A stretch of DNA of 16,484 bases, from assembly GCA_036393335.1 (NCBI GenBank), contig DASWHD010000098.1, positions 1-16,484 of the forward strand, read 5' to 3'. Both the position numbers and the translations under genes were made by a program. Each line of letters starts with the position of its first letter. Positions within the stretch are counted from its first letter, which is position 1. Below are positions 7,901 to 16,484 of this stretch, piece after piece. A model generated the notes under the pieces. The model did no database searches. It worked only from the letters and a program-made list of their open reading frames with translations, and had not been told where the DNA came from. Origin of the DNA: DASWHD01 sp036393335 (GTDB lineage Bacteria > CG2-30-53-67 > CG2-30-70-394).

Positions 7901-8098
7901 GACTGCCAGGTCTGCGTGCCGACCGAGCCGACCGAGGTCTCCTGCCTCGACGGGCTCGACAACGACTGCGATGGCCTGACCGACGCCAACGATCCGGACT
8001 GCCAGGGACAAGTGGACTGCTCGCAGTACGGCGACCGGACCTCCTGCAACAACGACCCGAACTGCCGGTGGAAACAGAACCAGTGTCAAGCTAGGTAA
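4946..8098 (+). CDS. secreted multicopper oxidase with DNRLRE-like N-domain and MopE-like metal-binding tail
   Basis: A 1050-residue exported three-domain laccase/CotA-type oxidase, which would oxidise phenols, bilirubin-like compounds or metal ions and reduce O2 to water. Residues 1-32 look like a signal peptide (basic start, hydrophobic WGLVVSAVLW, cleavage near VHG-A). Residues 33-235 resemble a DNRLRE domain ending RRFDSREGG. A cysteine-rich linker spans 241-320. Copper ligands are complete: H428-L-H430, H468-D-H470, H744-P-M-H747-V-H749 and H810-C811-H812, with type-1 ligands H744, C811, H816 and axial M821. The tail (834-1050) has three C-rich repeats of the GLCEAGDGENCLTCPADC kind and two copies of DGxDNDCDGLTDxxDPDC (near 970-1019), as in MopE-type copper or calcium-binding motifs. 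ATG 4946 is chosen because GGAGG lies five bases upstream and the signal peptide follows directly. A longer frame from GTG 4757 would bury that signal. Substrate unknown. Confidence 0.93.
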   Translation: MRAVERSSGWRFMGTWGLVVSAVLWAPGVHGATAILNPSQDTTLAADFPDNGSGACDSIFAGTTDNGAARRALLRFDLASEVPPGSIINRVTLTMAVTRGGNHADAVMALHAVTTPWGEGSNGCGVRGGGQGEPAVSGAATWNEAAAGITAWGSAGGDYLLTASGSTLVNTTSPVWDSAVAGNGAMVSDVQAWLDAPTANDGWVLIGDEANPTTTRRFDSREGGSPPALVVDFTPTGDVEACCQTNGDCALTIVGSGDCLGTTLPGVDSCEPNQCPQPTGACCNVDESCSDAVDRLTCEGAGGTFQGGNSTCSQGNVDCGLTPFVAALPIPPILQPDNPGQTPLHYTVSVEPATQSVHPELPATNLWTYNGAWPGATLVAQKDQPIEVTYLNNLPAGGRGNRGSSLLEVDTCAHGPNYYGDAKRIVTHLHGGHVPARVDGQPEYTLLPGETDLYAYPNNQEAATLWYHDHALGITRLNVYGGMAGFYLLADAEDTLDASNAFGLPSGPYEIGLAIQDRQFDPDGSLFYNAQLEDAFQGDKIVVNGKVWPYLNVAQGKYRFRILNGSQAREYILRLENLTDPGNDPSFTLVGTDVGLVSAPIDLGSQFGRLAPAERFDLVIDFAGYPAGTEIVLRNDETTPPVVPNVMKFIVTDQPGYTGPIAPTLRTVTPMPEASADVTRYFRLAQMMAPCTNDPSRMVHEWRVESLDGPGGTVIGQYWDDLSDFPILGSREIWEFENPTNVMHPMHVHLVRFQILSKTSLTTGQPISFKPWEEQPNGDKTWKDTVRVPAQSRVRIIMDVMDYPGRFPQHCHILDHEDHEMMRQYQTTHDPANCDTDGTCDPGEDCVSCASDCAEVSGAACGNGLCEAGDGENCLTCPADCAGKQKGSAANQFCCGAPGGTNNIGCGTDVSDARCLDAGANLFCRAAPRVRACCGDALCEGAETIASCAPDCDPNACSPTEPGTEVTCNDGVDNDCDGLTDAADPDCQVCVPTEPTEVSCLDGLDNDCDGLTDANDPDCQGQVDCSQYGDRTSCNNDPNCRWKQNQCQAR

Positions 8099-8118
8099 GA
8101 AGCGTTCAGCGGTGCACC

Positions 8119-8151
8119 AAGGAAGGGAGCGAGCAAGTCGCTCCCTTCCTT
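8119..8151 (+). terminator. hairpin terminator after the oxidase gene
   Basis: A perfect 14-bp stem, AAGGAAGGGAGCGA at 8119-8132 with TCGCTCCCTTCCTT at 8138-8151, and a GCAAG loop, 20 bases after the oxidase stop codon. The 3' arm is pyrimidine-rich but no true T-run follows, so it may work as an RNA-stabilising 3' end or a weak intrinsic terminator. Confidence 0.65.
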
Positions 8152-8274
8152 CCACCGGCTGCGACCGGTAGTGACCGGACGCAGCGCGGCAGATGCCGTG
8201 TCGGACTCGGCGACGGTTGGCGCCCCGCCGGCCGTGGGAATTGTCGGGGTGACGTAGTGGGAGGGTAGAGGGGA

Positions 8275-8308
8275 AGGACGGTTGTCTCGTGCGGCCGTCC
8301 TATTTTTT
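8275..8308 (+). terminator. second, T-tract intrinsic terminator
   Basis: Stem AGGACGG at 8275-8281 with CCGTCCT at 8295-8301, a 13-base loop, then ATTTTTT at 8302-8308. This is a typical Rho-independent terminator on the plus strand, about 180 bases beyond the oxidase stop. The stretch 8152-8274 between it and the first hairpin holds no convincing reading frame. Either this is the true end of the oxidase transcript or it ends a small RNA starting in that gap. Confidence 0.6.
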
Positions 8309-8376
8309 GGCCACGCTACCCTGGGGCAGGCGCGGGGTTGGCCGTGCGCGGGATCGCGCCACCTCCCGGAGACGCC

Positions 8377-8579
8377 TAGCCCGCATTTCTCACCCGGGAT
8401 CGTGGCGAGGCCGTGCCAACGGCCGTAGATTCTGGCCGGCCCGGGTAGGAGCCGAATCCCTTCGGCGATCTGCCACATTGGGATCGCCGATAGAATCGGC
8501 TCCTACCCCGGACGAGGTGGGCTAGGAGATGCAGGCGGTTGCGCGGGCGCAGCAGATTCATGGTGGGAAATGCGGGCTA
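8377..8579 (-). mobile_element. MITE-like element B, inverted copy of element A
   Basis: A 203-bp non-coding element with ends TAGCCCGCATTTCTCACC at 8377-8394 and GGTGGGAAATGCGGGCTA at 8562-8579, which differ at one base when paired. Read on the minus strand it aligns with element A at 4158-4408, but is 48 bp shorter because it lacks the CAGG-type insert and some bases beside the REP pair. TA lies at both boundaries. Its last three plus-strand bases, CTA, are the stop codon TAG of the minus-strand thioredoxin gene. It contains no transposase. Confidence 0.8.
8444..8507. repeat. REP pair nested in element B
   Basis: GGTAGGAGCC at 8444-8453 faces GGCTCCTACC at 8498-8507. The left unit folds as GCCGAA-TCCC-TTCGGC and the right, on the minus strand, as GCCGAT-TCT-ATCGGC, again with compensating stem changes. 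GATC follows the stem in both units. It is the shortest of the pairs here and lacks the CCAGGCCC central palindrome seen at 4264-4340. Confidence 0.78.
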
Positions 8580-9395
8580 CAGCCAGCCCTGGATCATCGC
8601 CTCGGTGAGGCGGGCGGGGTGGCCGCGCCAGACGATCTTGCCCCCTTTCACTACCGCTGCGGCGGGGATGCCGCGGACATTGAACTCGCGGCTGAGCGCG
8701 CCATCCTCCTTGGCGACGGGGTAGGTGACGTGGTTGTCGGTGAGGAAGGTACGCACCTTGTCATCGGTGCCGTCGCGGGTGAGCTTGGTCAGGCCGACCA
8801 CGTGCAGTCCTTGCGCCTTGTACCGGTCATAGATCTCCGTGAGCTTCGGCACCTCCCGGCGACAATGGGGGCACCACTCCTCCCAGAAGATCAGCAGGGT
8901 CGCGCCGGCCGCCTGCAAGGATCCCTCGCCTTCGCCCTCGCCCTGGTACCACTTTTCCACCGCCAGCGCCGCCGGGGCCGGCTTGCCGATCACCTCCACC
9001 TCGATGGCAAGGGCACGGGCCTGGCGGCCGGCTCGGGTCCGGCTGTGGCTCTGCAACAGGTCGTTGAGCTTCTGCCGGGCGCCGTCGATGTCCCCCGCGC
9101 TGATCATGGTGTTGGCCTCACCGAGCAGGCGCGCGGCGGTCTGCTCCTCTTCGGCCGTCGGTCCGCTGCCCTGGGCGGCGAGCTGGTTGACCCGCGCCTC
9201 CAGCCGGTCGAGACGCTGGTTGATCCTCTGCTCCAGTTGCTGGAGCCGCTGGGAGAAGCCCTGCTCCAGGGCGGCGATGCGCCCGTCGTCGGGGGGAGGG
9301 GTCTGCTGCGCGCGGGCGGCGGCAACGCCCGCCAGCGTCGCGAGTGCGACCGTCAAGGTGGTGGTCAAGACGCGCAGGGTACGGGGGGTAGGCAT
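8577..9395 (-). CDS. periplasmic TlpA-like thioredoxin with coiled-coil N-terminal region
   Basis: A 272-residue exported thiol-disulfide protein of the TlpA/ResA type, probably reducing or exchanging disulfides in the periplasm. Residues 1-30 look like a signal peptide (PRTLRVLTTTLTVALATLAG, cleavage near ARA-Q). Residues 36-74 form a likely coiled coil of LEQR-like heptads. A helical linker of about 80-140 carries TPR-like spacing. The thioredoxin domain (140-272) has the active site WCPHC with C175 and C178, and the cis-proline loop RGIP ending at P244. I chose ATG 9395 over the upstream ATG 9446 because the signal peptide begins there and GGAG lies eight bases before it. The gene is downstream of the HEAT-repeat gene with an 84-base gap, probably one transcript. 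Its stop codon is supplied by the end of element B, yet the C-terminus looks complete. Partner proteins unknown. Confidence 0.88.
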   Translation of the reverse strand: MPTPRTLRVLTTTLTVALATLAGVAAARAQQTPPPDDGRIAALEQGFSQRLQQLEQRINQRLDRLEARVNQLAAQGSGPTAEEEQTAARLLGEANTMISAGDIDGARQKLNDLLQSHSRTRAGRQARALAIEVEVIGKPAPAALAVEKWYQGEGEGEGSLQAAGATLLIFWEEWCPHCRREVPKLTEIYDRYKAQGLHVVGLTKLTRDGTDDKVRTFLTDNHVTYPVAKEDGALSREFNVRGIPAAAVVKGGKIVWRGHPARLTEAMIQGWL

Positions 9396-9479
9396 CGATC
9401 GATCTCCGAGAGGATGGGCTGCTGGATGGCCGGGTCTTTCGGCCATGGGGTTGGAGGTGGGGTTGCGCCGGTTTACCGG

Positions 9480-9884
9480 CTAATCGCGGGCCGAGATCGC
9501 CGCTACCGCATCCGCTGCGATCTCCCGCACGTCCGGGAACGGATCGTCGAGCAGGACGCGCAGGGCCGGCAGATGGGCGGCGGTGCCGGTGAGGCCCACG
9601 GCATACGCCGCGTCGCCGCGGATCGTGGCGCTGGCGCCGGTGAAGAGGGGCGCGACCGCCGTGGCGATGGCGGACACCCCAACCGGGTCGAGCTCGGCGA
9701 GGGATTCCACCAGCGCCACCGCCCCCATCCGGACGCGGATCCGCTCGTCCTGCAAGAGGTCGGCGACCATGGGGTACAGGCCGGGGTCGTGCTGAAACAT
9801 GAGGATGATGTTTTCCAACAATCCCTGATCCATGTAATCCGCCACCATGGCGGACGACAGGTGCCCCGGATCCTCGCCTGCCAT
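9480..9884 (-). CDS. small HEAT-repeat protein
   Basis: A 134-residue protein made mostly of HEAT-type helical pairs. Three units are visible at about 34-64, 69-103 and 105-132. Each has the pattern of a hydrophobic helix, a D/R turn (DERIRVR, SATIRGD, FPDVRE) and an alanine-rich second helix. Such proteins usually act as binding scaffolds; no enzyme motif is present. It has no signal peptide, so it is probably cytoplasmic, unlike the thioredoxin encoded downstream. ATG 9884 is supported by GAGG six bases upstream; an internal ATG at residue 13 is possible. It is divergent from the AI-2E-family gene, with 107 bases between the starts. Confidence 0.8.
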   Translation of the reverse strand: MAGEDPGHLSSAMVADYMDQGLLENIILMFQHDPGLYPMVADLLQDERIRVRMGAVALVESLAELDPVGVSAIATAVAPLFTGASATIRGDAAYAVGLTGTAAHLPALRVLLDDPFPDVREIAADAVAAISARD

Positions 9885-9991
9885 GCGGTGCCTCGTCTGT
9901 TCACCGGCCCCTGGTGTACGTTAGCGTCCTGGTCGTCATGGGGAGGTGAGAGTAATCCCGGAGCGCACACCTGCCAAAGGGAGTGTCGGTC

Positions 9992-11122
9992 ATGGCGACC
10001 GCCAACCAACGACTCATGGCCAATCCGGTAAGCCACCCTCACGGGGCGGAGAGGGTCGACGACGGCGCGTCCGTTCCTGGCCCGAGCCTGCTGCTCGGCG
10101 TGGCCAGCCTGATCGTGATCGTCGCCGGCATGCGTGCTGCGGCGCCGATCGTCGTGCCCTTTCTGCTGGCGGCGTTCATCGCGGTGGTGTGCGCGCCGCC
10201 GATGTTCTGGTTACAACGCAAGGGGGTGCCCGCGGTCCTGGCGGTAGTCGCGGTGATCGTCGGGGTCATGGTCGCCGGTCTGCTGATCGGCGCCGTGATT
10301 GGTACCTCCCTGAGGGACTTCCCGGACGCGGTTCCGGGCTACCAGGCGCGCCTCCACGAGCAGGTGGCCGTGTTGCGCGAGTGGTTCGCGGCGCGGGGGA
10401 TCGTCTTGCCCGATCCGGTAGCCGCCGGCTACCTCGATCCGGGCAAGGCGATGGAGCTGGTCGCGTATGTGCTGGCCGGCCTCGGGGGGGTGCTGGGCAA
10501 TGCCTTCCTGATCCTGCTCACCGTGGTCTTCATGCTGTTCGAGGCGGCGAGCCTGCCAGACAAGCTGCGCGGGATCGTGCGTGATCCCGACACCACGCTC
10601 CCGCGGCTCGGCGCGATCACCGCCGGGGTCAAACGTTACCTCGGCATCAAGACGCTGATCAGCCTCGCCACGGGGATCGCCATCGCCGTGTGGCTGGCGG
10701 TGCTGGGTGTCGATTACGCGCTCCTGTGGGGGCTGCTGGCCTTCCTGTTCAATTACGTGCCGAACATCGGCTCCTTCATCGCCGCGGTGCCGGCGGTGCT
10801 CCTCGGCCTGATCCAGCTCGGGACGGGCTCCGCGCTCCTCGTGGCCGCGGGCTACACGGTGGTCAACGTCGTCGTGGGAAACGTGGTGGAGCCGCGCTTC
10901 ATGGGGCGCGGGGTTGGCCTCTCCACCCTGGTGGTCTTCCTCTCCCTGGTCTTCTGGGGGTGGGTACTGGGACCGGTGGGCATGCTGCTGTCGGTACCCC
11001 TGACGATAGCGGCGAAGATCGCGCTGGAGGGGCGGGAGGCGACCCGGCCGATCGCCATCTTGCTGGGGACAGAGGTCCCGGTGGCGCCGCCCGCGGGGGA
11101 GGGTGACGGAGAAACTCCTTGA
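9992..11122 (+). CDS. AI-2E/PerM family membrane transporter
   Basis: A 376-residue polytopic inner-membrane protein of the AI-2E exporter-like (PerM, UPF0118) family, whose members export small molecules or act as Na+/H+ exchangers. Hydrophobic segments lie at about 31-70, 79-104, 156-184, 218-240, 242-275, 279-297 and 309-345. The soluble loop between segments three and four (105-155) is typical. The family motifs FNYVPNIGSF (253-262) and VEPRFMGRGVGLS (299-311) are present, as is the final block ending in GPVGMLLSVPL. ATG 9992 is preferred to GTG 9983 because AAGGGA at 9977-9982 is correctly spaced only from the ATG. The substrate cannot be told from sequence. Its stop codon overlaps a possible promoter of the next gene. 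Confidence 0.9.
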   Translation: MATANQRLMANPVSHPHGAERVDDGASVPGPSLLLGVASLIVIVAGMRAAAPIVVPFLLAAFIAVVCAPPMFWLQRKGVPAVLAVVAVIVGVMVAGLLIGAVIGTSLRDFPDAVPGYQARLHEQVAVLREWFAARGIVLPDPVAAGYLDPGKAMELVAYVLAGLGGVLGNAFLILLTVVFMLFEAASLPDKLRGIVRDPDTTLPRLGAITAGVKRYLGIKTLISLATGIAIAVWLAVLGVDYALLWGLLAFLFNYVPNIGSFIAAVPAVLLGLIQLGTGSALLVAAGYTVVNVVVGNVVEPRFMGRGVGLSTLVVFLSLVFWGWVLGPVGMLLSVPLTIAAKIALEGREATRPIAILLGTEVPVAPPAGEGDGETP

Positions 11123-11149
11123 CGAAATACCGAGGTAGGCGTGGTATTT
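11119..11149 (+). promoter_or_regulatory. possible nifJ promoter with overlapping operator
   Basis: TTGACG at 11119-11124 is a good -35 hexamer and overlaps the stop codon of the transporter gene. Seventeen bases on, TGGTAT at 11142-11147 could be a weak -10. The spacer and -10 region carry a perfect inverted repeat, AAATACC at 11125-11131 and GGTATTT at 11143-11149, separated by 11 bases. A repressor bound there would block the promoter. The layout recalls Rrf2/IscR-type control of Fe-S genes, but the match is not good enough to name the regulator. Confidence 0.35.
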
Positions 11150-11164
11150 ACCGCACGTTGTGCT

Positions 11165-11209
11165 ATCGGCCGCTGCCGCCGGATCACGCACCGCAGCCGA
11201 GGGGCCGAT
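11165..11209 (+). other. leader hairpin upstream of nifJ
   Basis: ATCGGCC at 11165-11171 pairs with GGCCGAT at 11203-11209, and the adjacent GCTGC (11172-11176) pairs with GCAGC (11193-11197). A five-base bulge separates the two 3' arms. The 12-bp structure sits about 90 bases before the nifJ start codon, within the predicted untranslated leader. No T-run follows. In DNA this rich in G and C such folding has modest weight; it may be chance or an mRNA-stability element. Confidence 0.3.
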
Positions 11210-11301
11210 GACTCCCCGGGCGCCGGCACCGCGGTCACGAACGGCGCGCGCGGGGCGAACGACGTTTGGCGGGTGACGAAGGTACGTTGCGAGGGCTAGG
11301 T

Positions 11302-14931
<3,630 letters not shown>

Positions 14932-14959
14932 TCGCGGTGCGCCGCGGAATGGACAGAGT

Positions 14960-15199
14960 TAGCCGCAAATGGACGCGCATGGATTGCGATGATGATCGGA
15001 GCCCATAGAGCACCCTCAGTTGGTTGGATCCTTGCGGCCAGCCCTGGGTCGGACATCCCGCGTCGCCTCCGCTGCACTTGAGCCGACCTACCATCCCCTC
15101 GATCGCTTTGGACCCCTGTACCTACGATGCAATCGTGAGTATCGAGCGTACCGGTGGATCGCCGCGGTATCAGCGTCCATTCGCGTCCATTCGCGGCTA
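14960..15199. mobile_element. MITE-like element C, 23-bp terminal inverted repeats
   Basis: A 240-bp non-coding stretch between nifJ and the PyrD-like gene. Its ends, 14960-14982 (starting TAGCCGCAAATGGACGCG) and 15177-15199 (ending TCCATTCGCGGCTA), are inverted repeats pairing at 21 of 23 positions. The right end contains two tandem copies of GCGTCCATTC. TA borders both ends, as in elements A and B, but the rest differs from them. The interior (14983-15176) shows no reading frame or REP. The right end stops 26 bases before the next start codon, so it may affect expression of that gene. Confidence 0.6.
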
Positions 15200-15225
15200 G
15201 GTTTTTTTGTCGGAAGGAACCCCCT

Positions 15226-16221
15226 ATGGACCTGTCCACCACCTATCTCGGATTCAACCTGCCCCATCCCCTGATGGCGGCCGCGGGGCCGATGTCCGAC
15301 AGCCTCGACGCCGCGCGGCGCCTGGAGGACGCGGGGGCCGCGGCGATCGTCCTGCGCTCCCTGTTCGAGGAGCAGATCGCCAGCGAGGGGCTGGCCACCC
15401 ACCGTGCCCTGGACAGCCACACCGATACCTTTGCCGAGGCCCTCACCTACCTCCCCGACCCGGAGGACTTCGTTCTCGGACCGCAGGAGTACCTGGAGCA
15501 CCTGCGCATGGTGAAGGAGGTGGTCGGGGTGCCGGTGATCGCCTCCCTCAACGGCACCTCCGCCGGGGGCTGGCTCGACTATGGCCGGCAGATGGCGGAG
15601 GCGGGGGCGGACGCCCTGGAGCTCAACCTCTACGACGTACCCATGGACGCCGAGCGCAGCGCGGCGGTGATCGAGGACCAGGCGGCCGCGGTGGTGATCG
15701 GGGTGAAGGACTTGGTCGCCCTGCCGGTGGCGGTGAAGCTCTCCCCCTTCTACACCTCTCCGGCCCATTTCGCCCGGCGCCTGGTGGCAGCCGGGGCAGA
15801 CGGGCTGGTCCTCTTCAACCGCTATTTCGAGCCGGACATCGACGTGGAGGCCCTGGAGATCATGCCGTGCCTGCACCTGTCGAACCCGGCGGAGCTGCTG
15901 CTGCGCCTGCGCTGGCTGGCGATCCTCTCCGCCCGGGTGGAGACCTCGTTCGCCGTCACCGGCGGGGTCCACACCGGCGTCGACGCAGTCAAGGCCGTGA
16001 TGTGCGGGGCGGACGCCGTGCAGCTCCTGTCCCTCCTCCTGCTGCGCGGTCCCGAGGCCCTTGGCCATGTGCGCGACGAGATGGCGCGGTGGTTGGAGGA
16101 GCACGAGTACGACTCCCTCGCCCAGGCCCGTGGCTCCATGAACCTCGACCACTGCCCCGCCCCCCACCGCCTGGGCCGCGCCAACTACATGTATACCCTC
16201 CAGACCTGGGAGCCGGCGTAG
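15226..16221 (+). CDS. dihydroorotate dehydrogenase-like flavoprotein
   Basis: A 331-residue TIM-barrel protein of the class 1 dihydroorotate dehydrogenase superfamily, probably FMN-binding. It opens with TTYLGFNLPHPLMAAAGPMS as PyrD proteins do, has AVKLSPFY with K171 on a central strand, and ends with the phosphate-binding loops TGGVHTG (245-251) and MCGADAVQLLS (259-269). The usual DHODase signature N-x-S-x-P-N with its catalytic Cys or Ser is replaced by LNLYDVPMD (133-141), so pyrimidine synthesis is doubtful. Proteins of this kind are often encoded beside nifJ; a role with pyruvate oxidoreductase is inference. ATG 15226 is chosen because GGAAGGA lies eight bases upstream and the barrel starts there; a longer frame from 15154 would run through element C. 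It lies 294 bases after nifJ. Confidence 0.88.
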   Translation: MDLSTTYLGFNLPHPLMAAAGPMSDSLDAARRLEDAGAAAIVLRSLFEEQIASEGLATHRALDSHTDTFAEALTYLPDPEDFVLGPQEYLEHLRMVKEVVGVPVIASLNGTSAGGWLDYGRQMAEAGADALELNLYDVPMDAERSAAVIEDQAAAVVIGVKDLVALPVAVKLSPFYTSPAHFARRLVAAGADGLVLFNRYFEPDIDVEALEIMPCLHLSNPAELLLRLRWLAILSARVETSFAVTGGVHTGVDAVKAVMCGADAVQLLSLLLLRGPEALGHVRDEMARWLEEHEYDSLAQARGSMNLDHCPAPHRLGRANYMYTLQTWEPA

Positions 16222-16251
16222 GCCGGATCCGCCACGATCCCCCGGCCCAAC

Positions 16252-16376
16252 GGCAGGAGCCGATTCCCTCCTGCCGGCAGGCAGGTCGGCGACCCAGGCC
16301 CTTCGGGCCGGCCGCGCCAGCGGCGCCAGCCCGCCGCGCCTGGCGGCGCGGGTCGCCGGTGCAACCGGCTCCTACC
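16252..16376. repeat. REP pair with enlarged loop
   Basis: GGCAGGAGCC at 16252-16261 faces GGCTCCTACC at 16367-16376, about 30 bases after the PyrD-like stop codon. The right unit folds as GCCGGT-TGC-ACCGGC on the minus strand. The left unit has GCAG instead of GTAG, and its loop is swollen by the insert at 16270-16285. The centre (about 16288-16353) is longer than in the other pairs and rich in GGCGCC and CCGCGCC palindromes flanked by GGCGACCC and GGGTCGCC. As a large foldable structure it may also end transcription. Confidence 0.72.
16270..16285 (+). repeat. CAGG-type palindromic insert in a REP loop
   Basis: CCTGCCGGCAGGCAGG interrupts the loop of the left REP: elsewhere the loop reads GATTCCCATC, here the insert parts GATTCCCT from TCGGC. 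The same sequence in reverse complement is the extra material in element A at 4204-4222. Both carry the palindrome CCTGCCGGCAGG with added CAGG units. Confidence 0.5.
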
Positions 16377-16412
16377 CTCGGTCGGGAAATCGCGGCGCAC
16401 CCCCGGAACCCC

Positions 16413-16484
16413 GGTAGGAGCCGATTCCCATCGGCGACCCAGGCCCGTAGGGCCTGCCGTGGCTCTGGCGCGGGTCGCCGGTGC
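16413..16484. repeat. REP pair, cut by the window end
   Basis: GGTAGGAGCC at 16413-16422 begins a REP with stem GCCGAT-TCCC-ATCGGC, followed by GACCCAGGCCC-GTA-GGGCCTG, as at the centre of the pair at 4264-4340. GGGTCGCCGGTGC at the very end is the start of the facing unit, so the pair continues beyond the window. The 36 bases between it and the previous pair contain no other feature. Confidence 0.7.

Noticed and set aside
9467..9480. GCCGG-TTTA-CCGGC hairpin at the 3' end of the HEAT-repeat gene
   Set aside because: It overlaps the stop codon and lacks a T-run; too short to call a terminator, and the thioredoxin gene follows on the same strand.
9885..9991. Divergent promoter region between the HEAT-repeat and transporter genes
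   Set aside because: Two promoters must be here or nearby, but I found no -35/-10 pair or dyad good enough to mark.
14933..14946. Small hairpin CGCGG-TGCG-CCGCG just after the nifJ stop codon
   Set aside because: Five base pairs with no T-run; expected by chance in this composition and not a convincing terminator.

Overview
The window is GC-rich bacterial chromosome. It carries seven convincing protein genes, one possible leader peptide, and an unusual number of small non-coding repeats. REP-type palindromes beginning GTAG, a DUF3683 FAD/Fe-S fusion dehydrogenase and a NifJ-type pyruvate oxidoreductase next to a PyrD-like protein suggest a Gammaproteobacterium, perhaps an anaerobic or phototrophic sulfur-oxidising type. 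That placement is inference. No rRNA, tRNA, CRISPR array or transposase gene was found.

Layout. 151-4038 (minus): a 1295-residue soluble FAD/Fe-S 2-hydroxyacid dehydrogenase of the GlcD/YdiJ type. 4158-4408: a 251-bp MITE-like element (element A) with perfect 19-bp terminal inverted repeats and a REP pair nested inside. 4409-4945: a gene-free regulatory region with a near-consensus sigma-54 promoter, an upstream dyad placed like an enhancer site, a leader hairpin and a possible 24-codon leader peptide that overlaps the next start codon. 4946-8098 (plus): a secreted three-domain multicopper oxidase with a DNRLRE-like domain in front and a cysteine-rich, MopE-like metal-binding tail behind. 8099-8376: two hairpin terminators and no gene. 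8377-8579: element B, an inverted, shorter copy of element A. The two copies bracket the oxidase, and B's terminal TAG is the stop codon of the next gene. 8577-9395 and 9480-9884 (minus): a TlpA-like periplasmic thioredoxin preceded by a small HEAT-repeat protein. 9992-11122 (plus): an AI-2E/PerM-family membrane protein. 11302-14931 (plus): NifJ. 14960-15199: a third, unrelated MITE-like inverted-repeat element. 15226-16221 (plus): a PyrD-like flavoprotein lacking the usual DHODase catalytic motif. 16252-16484: two more REP pairs, the last cut by the window end.

How the genes fit. The dehydrogenase would feed electrons from a 2-hydroxyacid into Fe-S clusters. NifJ would exchange electrons between pyruvate and ferredoxin or flavodoxin, and the PyrD-like partner keeps company with NifJ in other genomes. 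The exported oxidase and thioredoxin act outside the cytoplasm. The most notable unit is the oxidase cassette: one secreted copper oxidase with its own sigma-54 control region and terminators, framed by inverted copies of one small mobile element that has itself been entered by REP palindromes.
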